In this document: in pieces, positions 1-8,544 of the stretch
Numbering within the stretch: position 1 is the first letter of the stretch
Layout: each line of letters starts with the position of its first letter
Assembly (NCBI RefSeq): GCF_001514235.1
Contig: NZ_KQ948930.1
Location: forward strand, 364,915-428,914
DNA: 64,000 nucleotides
From: Streptomyces caeruleatus
Lineage (GTDB): Bacteria > Actinomycetota > Actinomycetes > Streptomycetales > Streptomycetaceae
Reading direction: 5' to 3'
Position numbers and translations under genes: made by a program
The notes under the pieces: model-generated
What the model saw: the letters and a program-made list of their open reading frames with translations, nothing else
Databases searched by the model: none
What the model was told of the DNA's origin: nothing

Positions 1-1
1 C

Positions 2-79
2 GCTCTCGCGGGTGGCCTGCTGCTGATGCGGCGTCGGGGCCGGGGCCAGCGCGAGGCCTCGTCCTCCCAGCCCCAGTAA
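2..79 (+). CDS. C-terminal end of a membrane-anchored protein (partial)
   Basis: Only the last 25 codons are inside the window, ending with TAA. The visible residues are a short hydrophobic stretch (ALAGGLLLM) followed by a basic RRRGRG cluster and a polar serine-rich tail. This is the usual C-terminal anchor of Gram-positive surface proteins, with the helix in the membrane and the basic tail in the cytoplasm. The rest of the gene lies upstream, so function, and whether a sortase motif precedes the helix, cannot be told. Confidence 0.5.
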   Translation, partial: ALAGGLLLMRRRGRGQREASSSQPQ

Positions 80-145
80 GGGGCACGCGAAGGGACGCGA
101 TCTCCGGTCCCGGTTCCCACCACGGGGGGCGCCGGGGCCGGTCCT

Positions 146-1711
146 TCACCCTCCGGTCGCGCCCGTCGCTCCCGTCGCCCCGGTCGCGCCCATCGCTCCC
201 GTCGCGCCCGTCGCCCCCGTCGCCCCCGTCGCGCCCGTCGCCTTCGCCGCGGACGGCTTCGCCACCGCCGTCAGCGGGCGGGCGATGTCCTCCAGCGAGC
301 GGCGTTCGGCGCGGACCGCGAGGAAGGCCGCGACCAGGCCCGCCAGGCACATCAGGGTGGCGCCGATCTGGAAGGCGAGCACGGTGTCGCCGACCTTGCC
401 CGTCTCGGTGAGGTCGGCGAAGAGCAGGGGGCCGCTGATGCCGCCGGCCGCGGTGCCGAGGGCGTAGAAGAAGGCGATGGACATCGCGCGGGTCTCCATC
501 GGGAAGACCTCGGAGACCGTGAGGTAGGCGCTGGAGGCGCCGGCCGAGGCGAAGAACAGCACCGCGCACCAGCAGGCCGTCATCGTGGTCGCGCTGAGCG
601 AGCCCCGGTCGAACAGCCAGGCCGTGCCGAACAGCAGCAGGCCCGAGAGCAGGTAGGTCGAGGAGATCATGACCCGGCGGCCGACCGTGTCGAACAGCTT
701 GCCCAGCAGCAGCGGGCCGAGGAAGTTGCCGACGGCGATGACCGCGAAGTAGTAGCCGGTGTTGCCGCTCGGCACGTCGAAGAACGTGGTGAGGATGGCG
801 CCGAAGCCGAAGGTGATGGCGTTGTAGAGGAACGCCTGGCCGATGAAGAGGGAGAACCCGAGGGTCGCCCGCCTGCGGTACTTCGAGAAGACCGTGCGGC
901 CGATCTCCACGAAGGACACGCTCCGGCGCTGGCGGATGGTGATCTCGCCCTCGGCGCGCGGCAGCGGTTCGTTCCGCTCGGCCTCGACCTTGTGCTCGAT
1001 GTCGGACACGATCCGTTCCGCCTCGTCGTCACGGCCGTGGATCAGCAGCCAGCGGGGGCTCTCCGGGACGTGCCGGCGGACCAGGAGGATCACCAGGGCG
1101 AGGACGGCGCCGAGCGCGAACGTCAGCCGCCAGCCGAGGTTCGCGGGCAGGACAGCGGTGTTCAGCGCGACGATCGACAGCAGCGAGCCGCCGACCGCGC
1201 CGAGCCAGAAGCTGCCGTTGATCATAAGGTCGACGCGGCCGCGGTACTGGGCCGGGATCAGTTCGTCGATCGCGGAGTTGATCGCCGCGTACTCGCCGCC
1301 GATGCCGAAGCCGGTCAGGAAGCGGAAGAGGAAGAACCACCAGGTCTCGAAGGAGAGGGCGGTCAGGGCCGTCGCCGCCAGATACACCGCGAGCGTGATC
1401 ATGAAGAGCTGCTTGCGGCCCCATTTGTCGGTCAGGCGGCCCCAGAAGAGGGCGCCGAGGCAGGCGCCGGCCACGTACAGCGCGGCGGCCATACCGGTGA
1501 CCTGGCCGGAGGTGATCGGCAGTCCGCTGCCGGGTTCGGAGAGGCGGGGCGCGATGTTGCCGACGACCGTGACTTCCAGTCCGTCGAGGATCCAGACGGT
1601 GCCGAGGCCGATCACGATCGTCCAGTGCCAGCGCGACCACGGGAGGCGGTCGAGGCGGGCGGGGATGTCGGTCGTGATGGTGCGGCCGGTCCCGGCATCT
1701 GCGGTGGTCAT
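146..1711 (-). CDS. MFS transporter, sugar/metabolite porter-like
   Basis: A 521-residue protein with about 12 hydrophobic segments and typical major-facilitator signatures: GRLTDKWGRK in the loop after helix 2, GFGIGGEYAAINSAIDEL near helix 4, PESPRWLL in the central loop, and GKLFDTVGRR in the second half. It would be a proton-coupled transporter in the cytoplasmic membrane; the substrate cannot be read from sequence. The ATG at 1711 is chosen because GAGGAGG stands 5 bases upstream (reverse strand) and the protein then begins directly before helix 1. The open frame extends to 2167 but that part is compositionally abnormal and overlaps the next gene. The C-terminus is odd: about nine G-A-T triplets from a 9-bp tandem repeat (positions 150-245). 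Confidence 0.85.
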   Translation of the reverse strand: MTTADAGTGRTITTDIPARLDRLPWSRWHWTIVIGLGTVWILDGLEVTVVGNIAPRLSEPGSGLPITSGQVTGMAAALYVAGACLGALFWGRLTDKWGRKQLFMITLAVYLAATALTALSFETWWFFLFRFLTGFGIGGEYAAINSAIDELIPAQYRGRVDLMINGSFWLGAVGGSLLSIVALNTAVLPANLGWRLTFALGAVLALVILLVRRHVPESPRWLLIHGRDDEAERIVSDIEHKVEAERNEPLPRAEGEITIRQRRSVSFVEIGRTVFSKYRRRATLGFSLFIGQAFLYNAITFGFGAILTTFFDVPSGNTGYYFAVIAVGNFLGPLLLGKLFDTVGRRVMISSTYLLSGLLLFGTAWLFDRGSLSATTMTACWCAVLFFASAGASSAYLTVSEVFPMETRAMSIAFFYALGTAAGGISGPLLFADLTETGKVGDTVLAFQIGATLMCLAGLVAAFLAVRAERRSLEDIARPLTAVAKPSAAKATGATGATGATGATGAMGATGATGATGATGG

Positions 1712-1809
1712 GGGCCCCCTCCTCGGCACTCCCCCTCGGCGCTCCTCGTCGAGCGGAACCCGTGTCGAGTGCCCTGAGAACGCCGGTTCTACCCCCCGGC
1801 ACGCTCCCG

Positions 1810-3177
1810 CTACGCGCCCAGCGCCCGCGACACCGTGTAGATCACGAGCCCGGCGAGCGAGCCGACCACCGTGCCGTTGATCCGGATGAACTGGAGGTCG
1901 CGGCCGATGTGCGCCTCGATCTTGCGCGTCGTGTGCTCGGCGTCCCAGCCGGCCACGGTGTCGGTGATCAGGGAGGTGATCTCCTTGCGGTAGGTGGTGA
2001 CGACGTACACCGCCGCGCCCTCCACCCAGCTGTCGACCTTGGCCTGGAGCCGCGGCTCGACCGCCATCCGCGCGCCCAGCGACAGCAGCGAGGCACGCAC
2101 GCGCAGCCGCAGCTCGCTGCGCTCGTCCTCGGCCGCCGAGACGATCATCGAGCGTACGGCGGTCCACGCGGACGCGATCAGGTCCTGGACCTCGCCGCGC
2201 CCCAGCACCTCGCCCTTGAGCCGCTCGACCCGCGCGCGGGTGTCGGTGTCGGACTGGAGGTCGGAGGCGAAGTCGGTGAGGAAGCGGTCGAGGGCGCCAC
2301 GGGCCGGGTGGGAGGGCATGTCGCGCATCTCGGTGACGAAGCGGAGCAGCTCCTTGTAGACCCGCTCACCGACCCTCTTGTCGACGAACTTCGGGGTCCA
2401 GCCGGGGGCGCCGCCCTGCACCGCGTGCATGATCTCGTCGTCGTGCAGGATCAGCCAGTTCTGCGCGCGGGCGACGATCAGGTCGACGGCCCGCTTGTGG
2501 CCGCCGTCGGCGACGATCTTCTCCAGCATCTTCCCTATGCCGGGCGCGATCTCCTGGGCGTCGGCGCGCCGGGTGATCGCCTCGCCCACGACCGCCTGGA
2601 CGTCCGAGTCCCGCATGACCGTCAGGGCGCCCCGGAGCGCCGCCGACAGCTCGGCGGTCACCCGGTCGGCGTGCTCGGGGTCGGCCAGCCAGGCGCCGAG
2701 GCGACTGCCGATGCCGACGGCGCGCAGGCGTTGTCGTACGACGTCCTCGGAGAGGAAGTTCTCGCCGACGAACTCGCCCAGGGAGATGCCCAGCTGGTCC
2801 TTCTTGTTGGGGATGATCGCGGTGTGCGGGATGGGCAGGCCGAGGGGGTGGCGGAACAGGGCCGTGACCGCGAACCAGTCGGCGAGCGCGCCGACCATGC
2901 CGGCCTCGGCGGCCGCCGCGACGTAGTGCGCCCAGTCGCCGGCGCCCTGGTTCGAGGCGACCTTGGCGAGGACGTACACGAGTGCCACGAAGAGCAGCAG
3001 CCCGGTCGCGGTGATCTTCATGCGCCGTACGCCGCGCTGCTTCTCCTCGTCGGCGGCGGTGAACGTGTTCATCGCACGAACGGCCGAGGCGGGGACGCGC
3101 CGGTTATCGGCGGCATCCGACCGGGCATGCATCTCTACGCCAGGCGTTCCCGTTTCATCCGGATCTGTACGTTCCAT
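1810..3177 (-). CDS. DUF445 family membrane protein
   Basis: About 455 residues. One hydrophobic segment lies near residues 57-75 (GLLLFVALVYVLAKVAS), followed by the DUF445 signature WAHYVAAAAEAGMVGALADW and FRHPLGLPIPHT. A long charged helical body follows, and a final hydrophobic helix (GTVVGSLAGLVIYTV) ends the protein. The DUF445/YheB-like family is a conserved bacterial membrane family without a settled biochemical role. The start at 3177 has GGTGGAG seven bases upstream; two later ATGs in frame are possible. The gene is convergent with nothing and sits behind the MFS gene, but a shared job is not evident. Confidence 0.85.
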   Translation of the reverse strand: MERTDPDETGTPGVEMHARSDAADNRRVPASAVRAMNTFTAADEEKQRGVRRMKITATGLLLFVALVYVLAKVASNQGAGDWAHYVAAAAEAGMVGALADWFAVTALFRHPLGLPIPHTAIIPNKKDQLGISLGEFVGENFLSEDVVRQRLRAVGIGSRLGAWLADPEHADRVTAELSAALRGALTVMRDSDVQAVVGEAITRRADAQEIAPGIGKMLEKIVADGGHKRAVDLIVARAQNWLILHDDEIMHAVQGGAPGWTPKFVDKRVGERVYKELLRFVTEMRDMPSHPARGALDRFLTDFASDLQSDTDTRARVERLKGEVLGRGEVQDLIASAWTAVRSMIVSAAEDERSELRLRVRASLLSLGARMAVEPRLQAKVDSWVEGAAVYVVTTYRKEITSLITDTVAGWDAEHTTRKIEAHIGRDLQFIRINGTVVGSLAGLVIYTVSRALGA

Positions 3178-3411
3178 TCCGCTCCACCCGTCCAGGATCC
3201 CCCGCAACACATTGTCCCTTCCTGACCGACTCCTGGAACGAACCAAGAGTTCCCGGCGTCTGTTCCGGTGGGGGGAGGTCGATGGCGAAGTCCGGGTGAA
3301 CTCCGGCGGCCCAATGGGGGGTCTGTGCAACTCCTCTCTGCCTTATGACGCATCATGAGGTGATCACATCGGAGCCTCGGGCTCCCATCCGCCCGAGGAG
3401 ATACGCACCGC

Positions 3412-4749
3412 ATGACCAGGCATTACGGTTATGCCCTGCTTTCGGAGGTAATCGCCCTGATCGTGGCGGTCTCGACCGCCATATATGTCGGAGTCGCCTC
3501 CGACGAGGGCAGCGCCACCCACAGGACCGCTCCCGTCCGTGAAGGCGCGCCGCGCGACCCCGCCGCACCCGCCTCCACCGGCATCTGGGTCGGCGCCTGG
3601 TCCGCCTCGCCGGTCGGCGCCGAGCCCGGCACCGAGGTCGAGGGCCTGGCGGGCCGTTCGGTGCGCAACGTCGTCCACACGAGTGTCGGCGGCACGAGCG
3701 TGCGGATCACGCTGTCCAACCTCTACGGCCAGTCCGCGCTGACCCTCACGCACGCGTCGATCGCGGTCGCCGCGGGCACCGGGACCGCGGCGGCCGTCGC
3801 GGACACCATGCGGCGGCTGACCTTCGGCGGCGGCGCCAGTGTCGTCATCCCGCCCGGGCGGCAGGTGCTGAGCGACGCCGTGCGCCTCGCGATCCCCGCG
3901 GACACCGACATCCTCGTCACCACCTTCTCGCCCACCCCGTCCGGCCCGGTGACCTTCCACCCGCACGCCCGCCAGACCAGTTACGTCGCGGAGGGCGACC
4001 TCACCGAGGACACGACCGGAGTGGCGTACACCGGGAAGGTCGGCTCCTGGCGCTACCTGACCGCGCTGGACGTCCTCAGCCACGAGTCCGACGGCACCGT
4101 CGTGGTCTTCGGCGACTCCCTGACCGACGGCATCACGTCCACCGAGAACGCCAACCGCCGCTGGACGGACGTCCTCTCGCGCCGGCTGCGCGCGGCGGTC
4201 GCGGCCGGCCAGGACGTGCCGCGCTACAGCGTCGTCAACCAGGGCATCAGCGGCAACCAGATCCTCGCCAGCGGCGCCGGGCGCCCGGCCGACAACCAGG
4301 CGGGCGTCGGCCGCTTCCACCGCGACGTCCTCTCCCGGACGAACGTCAAGGTCGTCGTCATCGACCTCGGCGTCAACGACATCCTGCGCACCCCGAAGCT
4401 CGCCGACCCGAGCCGCATCCTGAACGGCCTGCGCACCCTGGTCCGCCAGGCCCACGCCCGCGGCCTGAAGGTCATCGGCGCCACCCTGATGCCGTTCCAG
4501 GGCCACCGCGGCTACACCGACGCCCGCGAGAACGTACGCCAGCGGATCAACGCCCAGATCCGCACCGGCAAGGTATTCGACGCGGTCGTCGACTTCGACC
4601 AGGCCCTGCGGGACCCGTACAACCCCCGCAAGTTCCGCCCCGACTACGACTCGGGGGACCATCTCCACCCGAGCGACAGGGGCTACGAGCGGATGGCGGA
4701 GACCTTCGACCTCAAGGACCTGAAGGGCGCGGCCCCAGCGGAGCTGTAG
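3412..4749 (+). CDS. Secreted or anchored SGNH/GDSL hydrolase
   Basis: 445 residues with an N-terminal uncleaved or cleavable signal segment (residues 9-25, LLSEVIALIVAVSTAIY) and a Ser/Pro/Ala-rich linker. The catalytic domain shows block I FGDSLTDG (nucleophile Ser), the block II Gly in NQGISGNQ, block III Asn in DLGVNDIL, and block V DHLHPSDRG supplying the catalytic Asp and His. The N-terminal third (GAWSASPVG and a beta-rich region) is the accessory domain found in secreted actinobacterial esterases of this family. Predicted function is ester hydrolysis outside the cell; the substrate is unknown. GAGGAG lies 11 bases before the ATG. Confidence 0.88.
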   Translation: MTRHYGYALLSEVIALIVAVSTAIYVGVASDEGSATHRTAPVREGAPRDPAAPASTGIWVGAWSASPVGAEPGTEVEGLAGRSVRNVVHTSVGGTSVRITLSNLYGQSALTLTHASIAVAAGTGTAAAVADTMRRLTFGGGASVVIPPGRQVLSDAVRLAIPADTDILVTTFSPTPSGPVTFHPHARQTSYVAEGDLTEDTTGVAYTGKVGSWRYLTALDVLSHESDGTVVVFGDSLTDGITSTENANRRWTDVLSRRLRAAVAAGQDVPRYSVVNQGISGNQILASGAGRPADNQAGVGRFHRDVLSRTNVKVVVIDLGVNDILRTPKLADPSRILNGLRTLVRQAHARGLKVIGATLMPFQGHRGYTDARENVRQRINAQIRTGKVFDAVVDFDQALRDPYNPRKFRPDYDSGDHLHPSDRGYERMAETFDLKDLKGAAPAEL

Positions 4750-4792
4750 CGGCCACGGGGAGCTGTGCGGACATCCGGCCCCGGCTGCCGGC

Positions 4793-5587
4793 TCAGTCCT
4801 CGCCCCGCTCCCGGGCCCCCCGCTTCCCGTGCCGCCACAGGTCCCGGTGCTCCTCCAGCATCTCCCGGTGCGTCTCGTACCGCCCGTCCCGGACCGACTC
4901 CCGCAGGTCCCGTCGCTCCTCGCGTCGCGCGAGCCTTTCCCGGCGGCGCTCCTCGCGGAGCTCCTGACGCTGTTCCCGCGTGCGCTTGCGCTCGACGCCG
5001 ACGCCGCCCCAGAAGGCGAACCCGGTCACGATCACCCGGGGCGCGCCGGGATCCCCGGCGACCCCTTGCTCACGGTGGTCGAAACTGCCCATGATCCCGA
5101 TCCCGCGCACCACGACCTCGACCCCGGGCGGCACCACGATCTGCACGCCGCCCATGATCGCGACGCAGTTGATCACGATCTCCCGGTCCGCGAAGTCCGC
5201 CTCCCGCAGATCGATCGTCCCGCCGCCCCAGAAGGCGACACAGTCGAACCGCTTCGGTGCCGTCCACCGCCCCTTGCGCTGGAACTCCGACATCACGGCG
5301 ACGCCCCACGCCGACGACCCCTCGCCGCCGACGACCCGCTCGGCCCAACTCGCGTCCGAGCCGGCCGACTTCTTCACCATGTCGACCTTCGGAACGGCCA
5401 CGACGCCGACGGGCAGGTCACGGGTCAGCGGGGCCAGTTCGCCGTACGTGCGAGCCTTGTACGTGGCGTCCAGGCGTTCCTCGAACTCCTCCATGTCGAG
5501 ACGCCCCTCCGCGAGGGCGTCCTGCAGGACCTCAACGACTCGTTCACGATCTGCGTCGGAGGCGCGAAGCTCGGCATCGTCGGTCAT
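4793..5587 (-). CDS. DUF1707 (SHOCT-like) and LiaF-type domain protein
   Basis: 264 residues. Residues 5-60 match the DUF1707 domain (LRASDADRERVVEVLQDAL, GRLDMEEFEERL). The middle part, about residues 95-190, is a repeated beta pattern (FWGGGTIDLR, IMGGVQIVVPPGVEV, AFWGGVGVERK) typical of the LiaF/DUF2154 cell-wall-stress domain. The last 60 residues are extremely charged, almost only E and R (RKRTREQRQELREERRRER), probably a long helix. There is no membrane segment, unlike classical LiaF. The family is common in Streptomyces; function is inferred only as envelope-stress related. Confidence 0.8.
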   Translation of the reverse strand: MTDDAELRASDADRERVVEVLQDALAEGRLDMEEFEERLDATYKARTYGELAPLTRDLPVGVVAVPKVDMVKKSAGSDASWAERVVGGEGSSAWGVAVMSEFQRKGRWTAPKRFDCVAFWGGGTIDLREADFADREIVINCVAIMGGVQIVVPPGVEVVVRGIGIMGSFDHREQGVAGDPGAPRVIVTGFAFWGGVGVERKRTREQRQELREERRRERLARREERRDLRESVRDGRYETHREMLEEHRDLWRHGKRGARERGED

Positions 5588-5620
5588 GTACAGCAGCCTA
5601 CGAGCTACCCCGCCCCGGGG

Positions 5621-6637
5621 CTACGAGATCGCCCGCTCCGCCTGCTCCGCGTACATCTTGGCGATCACGGTCTCGATGTCCGGCTCCCGCACCGACAGGT
5701 CCACCAGCGGATACTCCGCCGCCACCCGCGCCACCAGCACCGCCGCCGACTCGGCCGCCGGGAACGCCAGCCACTGCCGCGGCCCCTCCACCTTCACCAC
5801 GCGCGCGGGCGGCACCTCGATCGGCGGCAGCTCCCGCTCCAGGTCGACGACCAGGACGCGCTCGCTGTCCCCCACCTCGTGCAGGCCGGCCAGCGGACCG
5901 TCGTACATCAGCCGCCCGTGGTCGATGACCATCACCCGTGAGCACAGCTGCTCGATGTCCTGGAGGTCGTGCGTGGTCAGCAGCACCGTCGTGCCCCGCT
6001 CGGCGTTCAACTCCCGCAGGAACTCCCGGACCCTGGCCTTCGAGATGACGTCCAGGCCGATCGTCGGCTCGTCCAGGTACAGCACCTCCGGATCGTGCAG
6101 CAGCGCCGCCGCGATGTCGCCGCGCATCCGCTGCCCGAGGGAGAGCTGGCGCACCGGGACGTCCAACAGGGCGGACAGGTCGAGGAGTTCGACCAGACGG
6201 TCCAGGTTCTCCCGGTAACGGGCGTCCGGGATGCGGTACATGCGGTGCATCAGCTTGTACGAGTCGAGCAGCGGGAGGTCCCACCACAGGGTGGTGCGCT
6301 GGCCGAAGACGACGCCGATGCGGTGCGCGAGCCGGGTGCGCTCGCGGGACGGGTCGATGCCGGCCACGCGCAGCCGGCCGCCGCTCGGGGTCAGGATGCC
6401 GGTCAGCATCTTGATCGTCGTCGACTTCCCGGCGCCGTTCGGCCCGATGTAGCCGACCATCTCGCCGCGCGGCACGGTGAAGGAGATCGAGTCGACGGCC
6501 CGCACCTGCCGCCGCTCCCGCTTCAGGAAACCGGTCTTCTTGCGTACGTCGAAGACCTTCTCGACACCGTCGAGTTCGATGAACGCGTCCGTGTCCGCCC
6601 CGGCTTGCGTGCTCGGGTCCGTGTTCGTGTCCGCCAT
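5621..6637 (-). CDS. ABC exporter ATP-binding protein
   Basis: 338 residues, cytoplasmic ATPase of an ABC-2 type exporter. Walker A is GPNGAGKST, the Q-loop is VFGQRTTLWW, the signature is LSLGQRMRGDI, Walker B is VLYLDEPTIGLD and the switch His is in TTHD. The insertion KKTGFLKRERRQVRAVDSI and the QRTTLWWDLPL segment are typical of the COG4586 subgroup, which is encoded with two ABC-2 permeases as here. A C-terminal extension of about 100 residues follows the core. It is translated after the two permease genes (gap 9 bases to the one upstream). The exported substrate is unknown. Confidence 0.9.
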   Translation of the reverse strand: MADTNTDPSTQAGADTDAFIELDGVEKVFDVRKKTGFLKRERRQVRAVDSISFTVPRGEMVGYIGPNGAGKSTTIKMLTGILTPSGGRLRVAGIDPSRERTRLAHRIGVVFGQRTTLWWDLPLLDSYKLMHRMYRIPDARYRENLDRLVELLDLSALLDVPVRQLSLGQRMRGDIAAALLHDPEVLYLDEPTIGLDVISKARVREFLRELNAERGTTVLLTTHDLQDIEQLCSRVMVIDHGRLMYDGPLAGLHEVGDSERVLVVDLERELPPIEVPPARVVKVEGPRQWLAFPAAESAAVLVARVAAEYPLVDLSVREPDIETVIAKMYAEQAERAIS

Positions 6638-6646
6638 GGTCCGCCC

Positions 6647-7525
6647 CTAACTTCCCGTACTCCGATACGACCGCAGCCCGGCCCGCCACGCCAGACCGGC
6701 CAGCGCACAGCACACCGCCGCCACCAGCGGCGACAAGAAGGCCGCCCAGTGCGGCAGGTCGAGCGGATACGGCCGCTCCAGCACATAGGCGGCCGGCACC
6801 CAGTTGACGAAGGCGAGCGGCAGCAGGAACGTCACCCCGCGCACGAAGTCCTTGCCGAACACGGTCGGCGGGTACTGCAGCAGCGTGGTGCCGCCGTACG
6901 TGAACGCGTTCTGCACCTCGGCCGCGTCCTGCGCCAGGAACTGGAACGCCGCGCCCGCCACGAACAGCGCGCAGAAGATCACCCCGCCGCTGACCAGCAT
7001 CATCGGCACCAGCAGCACCTTCGCCGCGGTCCAGTCGACGTCGACGGTCAACAGCGCCCAGACCAGCACCAGCACGCCCTGGGTGATCCGGCCCAGCCGG
7101 CGCAGCGCGAAGTGGTCGGCCGCGACCTGGGCGAGCACCGGGGCGGGCCGCACCAGCAGGATGTCGAAGGAGCCGTCGCGCATCCGGCCGCCCAGGACGT
7201 CCATCGAGCCGAACGTCAGATCGGCGAGCCCGAACGCGGTCGCCGACAGCCCGTACAGGAAGGCGACCTCGGGCAGCGACCAGCCGCCCAGCGAGTCGAC
7301 CTGCGAGAACATCAGCAGGATCGCCACGAAGTCCAGGCCGGTCACCAGCAGGTTGCCGAGGACCGTGATGACGAAGGACGTCCGGTAGGTCATGGAGGAC
7401 CGGATCCACATCCCGGCGATCAGCCGGTAGGCCCGCAGCGCCTCACCCGCCCTGGATCCCCCGAAGGGCTCGCCCGCCCCGGTTCCGGCGGTCCGGGCCG
7501 TTCCGCTCGCGGAGGTCTCAACCAC
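6647..7525 (-). CDS. ABC-2 type permease, second subunit
   Basis: 292 residues with six predicted membrane segments (for example FVITVLGNLLVTGLDFVAIL and GVLVLVWALLTVDV). The sequence resembles the COG3694 permease partner of COG4586 ATPases: the amphipathic entry helix AYRLIAGMWIRSSMTYRTSF, then the GRMRDGSFDILLVRP loop. Its start codon overlaps the end of the upstream permease gene by 8 bases, so the two are translationally coupled. Together with the ATPase downstream it forms a complete exporter. Confidence 0.87.
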   Translation of the reverse strand: MVETSASGTARTAGTGAGEPFGGSRAGEALRAYRLIAGMWIRSSMTYRTSFVITVLGNLLVTGLDFVAILLMFSQVDSLGGWSLPEVAFLYGLSATAFGLADLTFGSMDVLGGRMRDGSFDILLVRPAPVLAQVAADHFALRRLGRITQGVLVLVWALLTVDVDWTAAKVLLVPMMLVSGGVIFCALFVAGAAFQFLAQDAAEVQNAFTYGGTTLLQYPPTVFGKDFVRGVTFLLPLAFVNWVPAAYVLERPYPLDLPHWAAFLSPLVAAVCCALAGLAWRAGLRSYRSTGS

Positions 7526-8348
7526 CCTGCACCACCACCCGCCGCGTCGCCGCCGACTGCACGAGCCGTCCGGCCGCGAGCAGCACCACCGCCCACGCCG
7601 CCTGGAAGGCGTACGCCCGCCAGGGGTCGGTCTCCCCCATCAGCACGTCCGCCGGCATCTGGAGCTGCGCCGCCCACGGCAGTACCCGCACGATCTCGCC
7701 GAAGGCGCCCGGGAAGGCGTTCAGGGGCAGCACCATGCCGGAGAAGAAGATCCCGGTGATCATCAACGCCTGGTTGACGCCCATGCCGTCCATGAGCCAG
7801 AACACGCTCAGGGCCGCCAGATAGCGGATCGCGAAGCTGACGACCGTCGCGAGCAGCAGGGTCACCACGAAGGCCAGCCACGGAGTGATCTCCGTCGGCA
7901 GCGCCATCGGGAAGAACACGGCGCCGAACAGGAACGGGAGCACACCGCGTCCCAGCATCTGGAACAGCGCCCGCCCCACGTCGCCCGCCAGCCACCAGAG
8001 TTGGAGATCGGCCGGCCGGTACAGGTCGACGGCGATCTCACCCGTGCGGATGCGCTCCATCAGGTCCTTCTCGGCGCCGCCGCCCTGGATGGCCAGGGTC
8101 GCGTAGAGGCACTGCCCGAGCCACACATAGGTGACGGCCTGCGCCTGGCCGTAGCCGCCGAGATGCGGCTTCTCGTCCCACAGCGCCAGGTAGGTGTAGA
8201 CGAGGATCACGCCGAAGACGGTGTTGGTGAACACCCCGGCCGCCGTCGCCGCCCGATAGGTCGCGTATCTTCTGAATCCGCCCACAGCGACGGCTAAGTA
8301 CAACCGCCCCGATCCCACATCCACAGCCCTCCTCGCCCGCGCCGGCAC
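7518..8348 (-). CDS. ABC-2 type permease, first subunit
   Basis: 276 residues, about six membrane helices, first gene of the three-gene exporter operon. The N-terminal GGFRRYATYRAATAAGVFTN and the loop MERIRTGEIAVDLYRP correspond to the COG4587 permease family. The RTGEIAVDLYRPADLQLWWL loop mirrors the DGSFDILLVRP loop of the second permease, as expected for heterodimer halves. The start at 8348 lies close to the divergent penicillin-binding protein gene, so the 196-base gap between them carries both promoters. Confidence 0.87.
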   Translation of the reverse strand: MPARARRAVDVGSGRLYLAVAVGGFRRYATYRAATAAGVFTNTVFGVILVYTYLALWDEKPHLGGYGQAQAVTYVWLGQCLYATLAIQGGGAEKDLMERIRTGEIAVDLYRPADLQLWWLAGDVGRALFQMLGRGVLPFLFGAVFFPMALPTEITPWLAFVVTLLLATVVSFAIRYLAALSVFWLMDGMGVNQALMITGIFFSGMVLPLNAFPGAFGEIVRVLPWAAQLQMPADVLMGETDPWRAYAFQAAWAVVLLAAGRLVQSAATRRVVVQGG

Positions 8349-8544
8349 CGAAGCGCAGGAGCCTAGTGCGCGCGAGGCACGGGCTGCCAGGCAATTTCCG
8401 GGCGGCGCGGCACGAGAGTCTGCTCACTTTCCGCAGACACGCTCCCGATTCCGGGAACGGAACGCCCGGTGCGAGAGTCTTCAGCAATGGGGGCGCAGTA
8501 GGCGTACGAGGCGTACGGGAACGTACGACGCGAAACAGGAGTCC

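Noticed and set aside
843..1880. Long plus-strand open frames opposite the MFS gene
   Set aside because: They mirror codon bias of the real gene, are Arg/Ser-rich without domains and have no ribosome site.
1712..2167. N-terminal extension of the MFS frame to 2167
   Set aside because: Overlaps the DUF445 gene, is Arg/Gly-rich, and a good ribosome site exists at 1711.
8440..8544. SigE-type promoter (GGAAC...TCT) before the penicillin-binding protein
   Set aside because: GGAAC occurs twice but no convincing -10 element at the right spacing follows.
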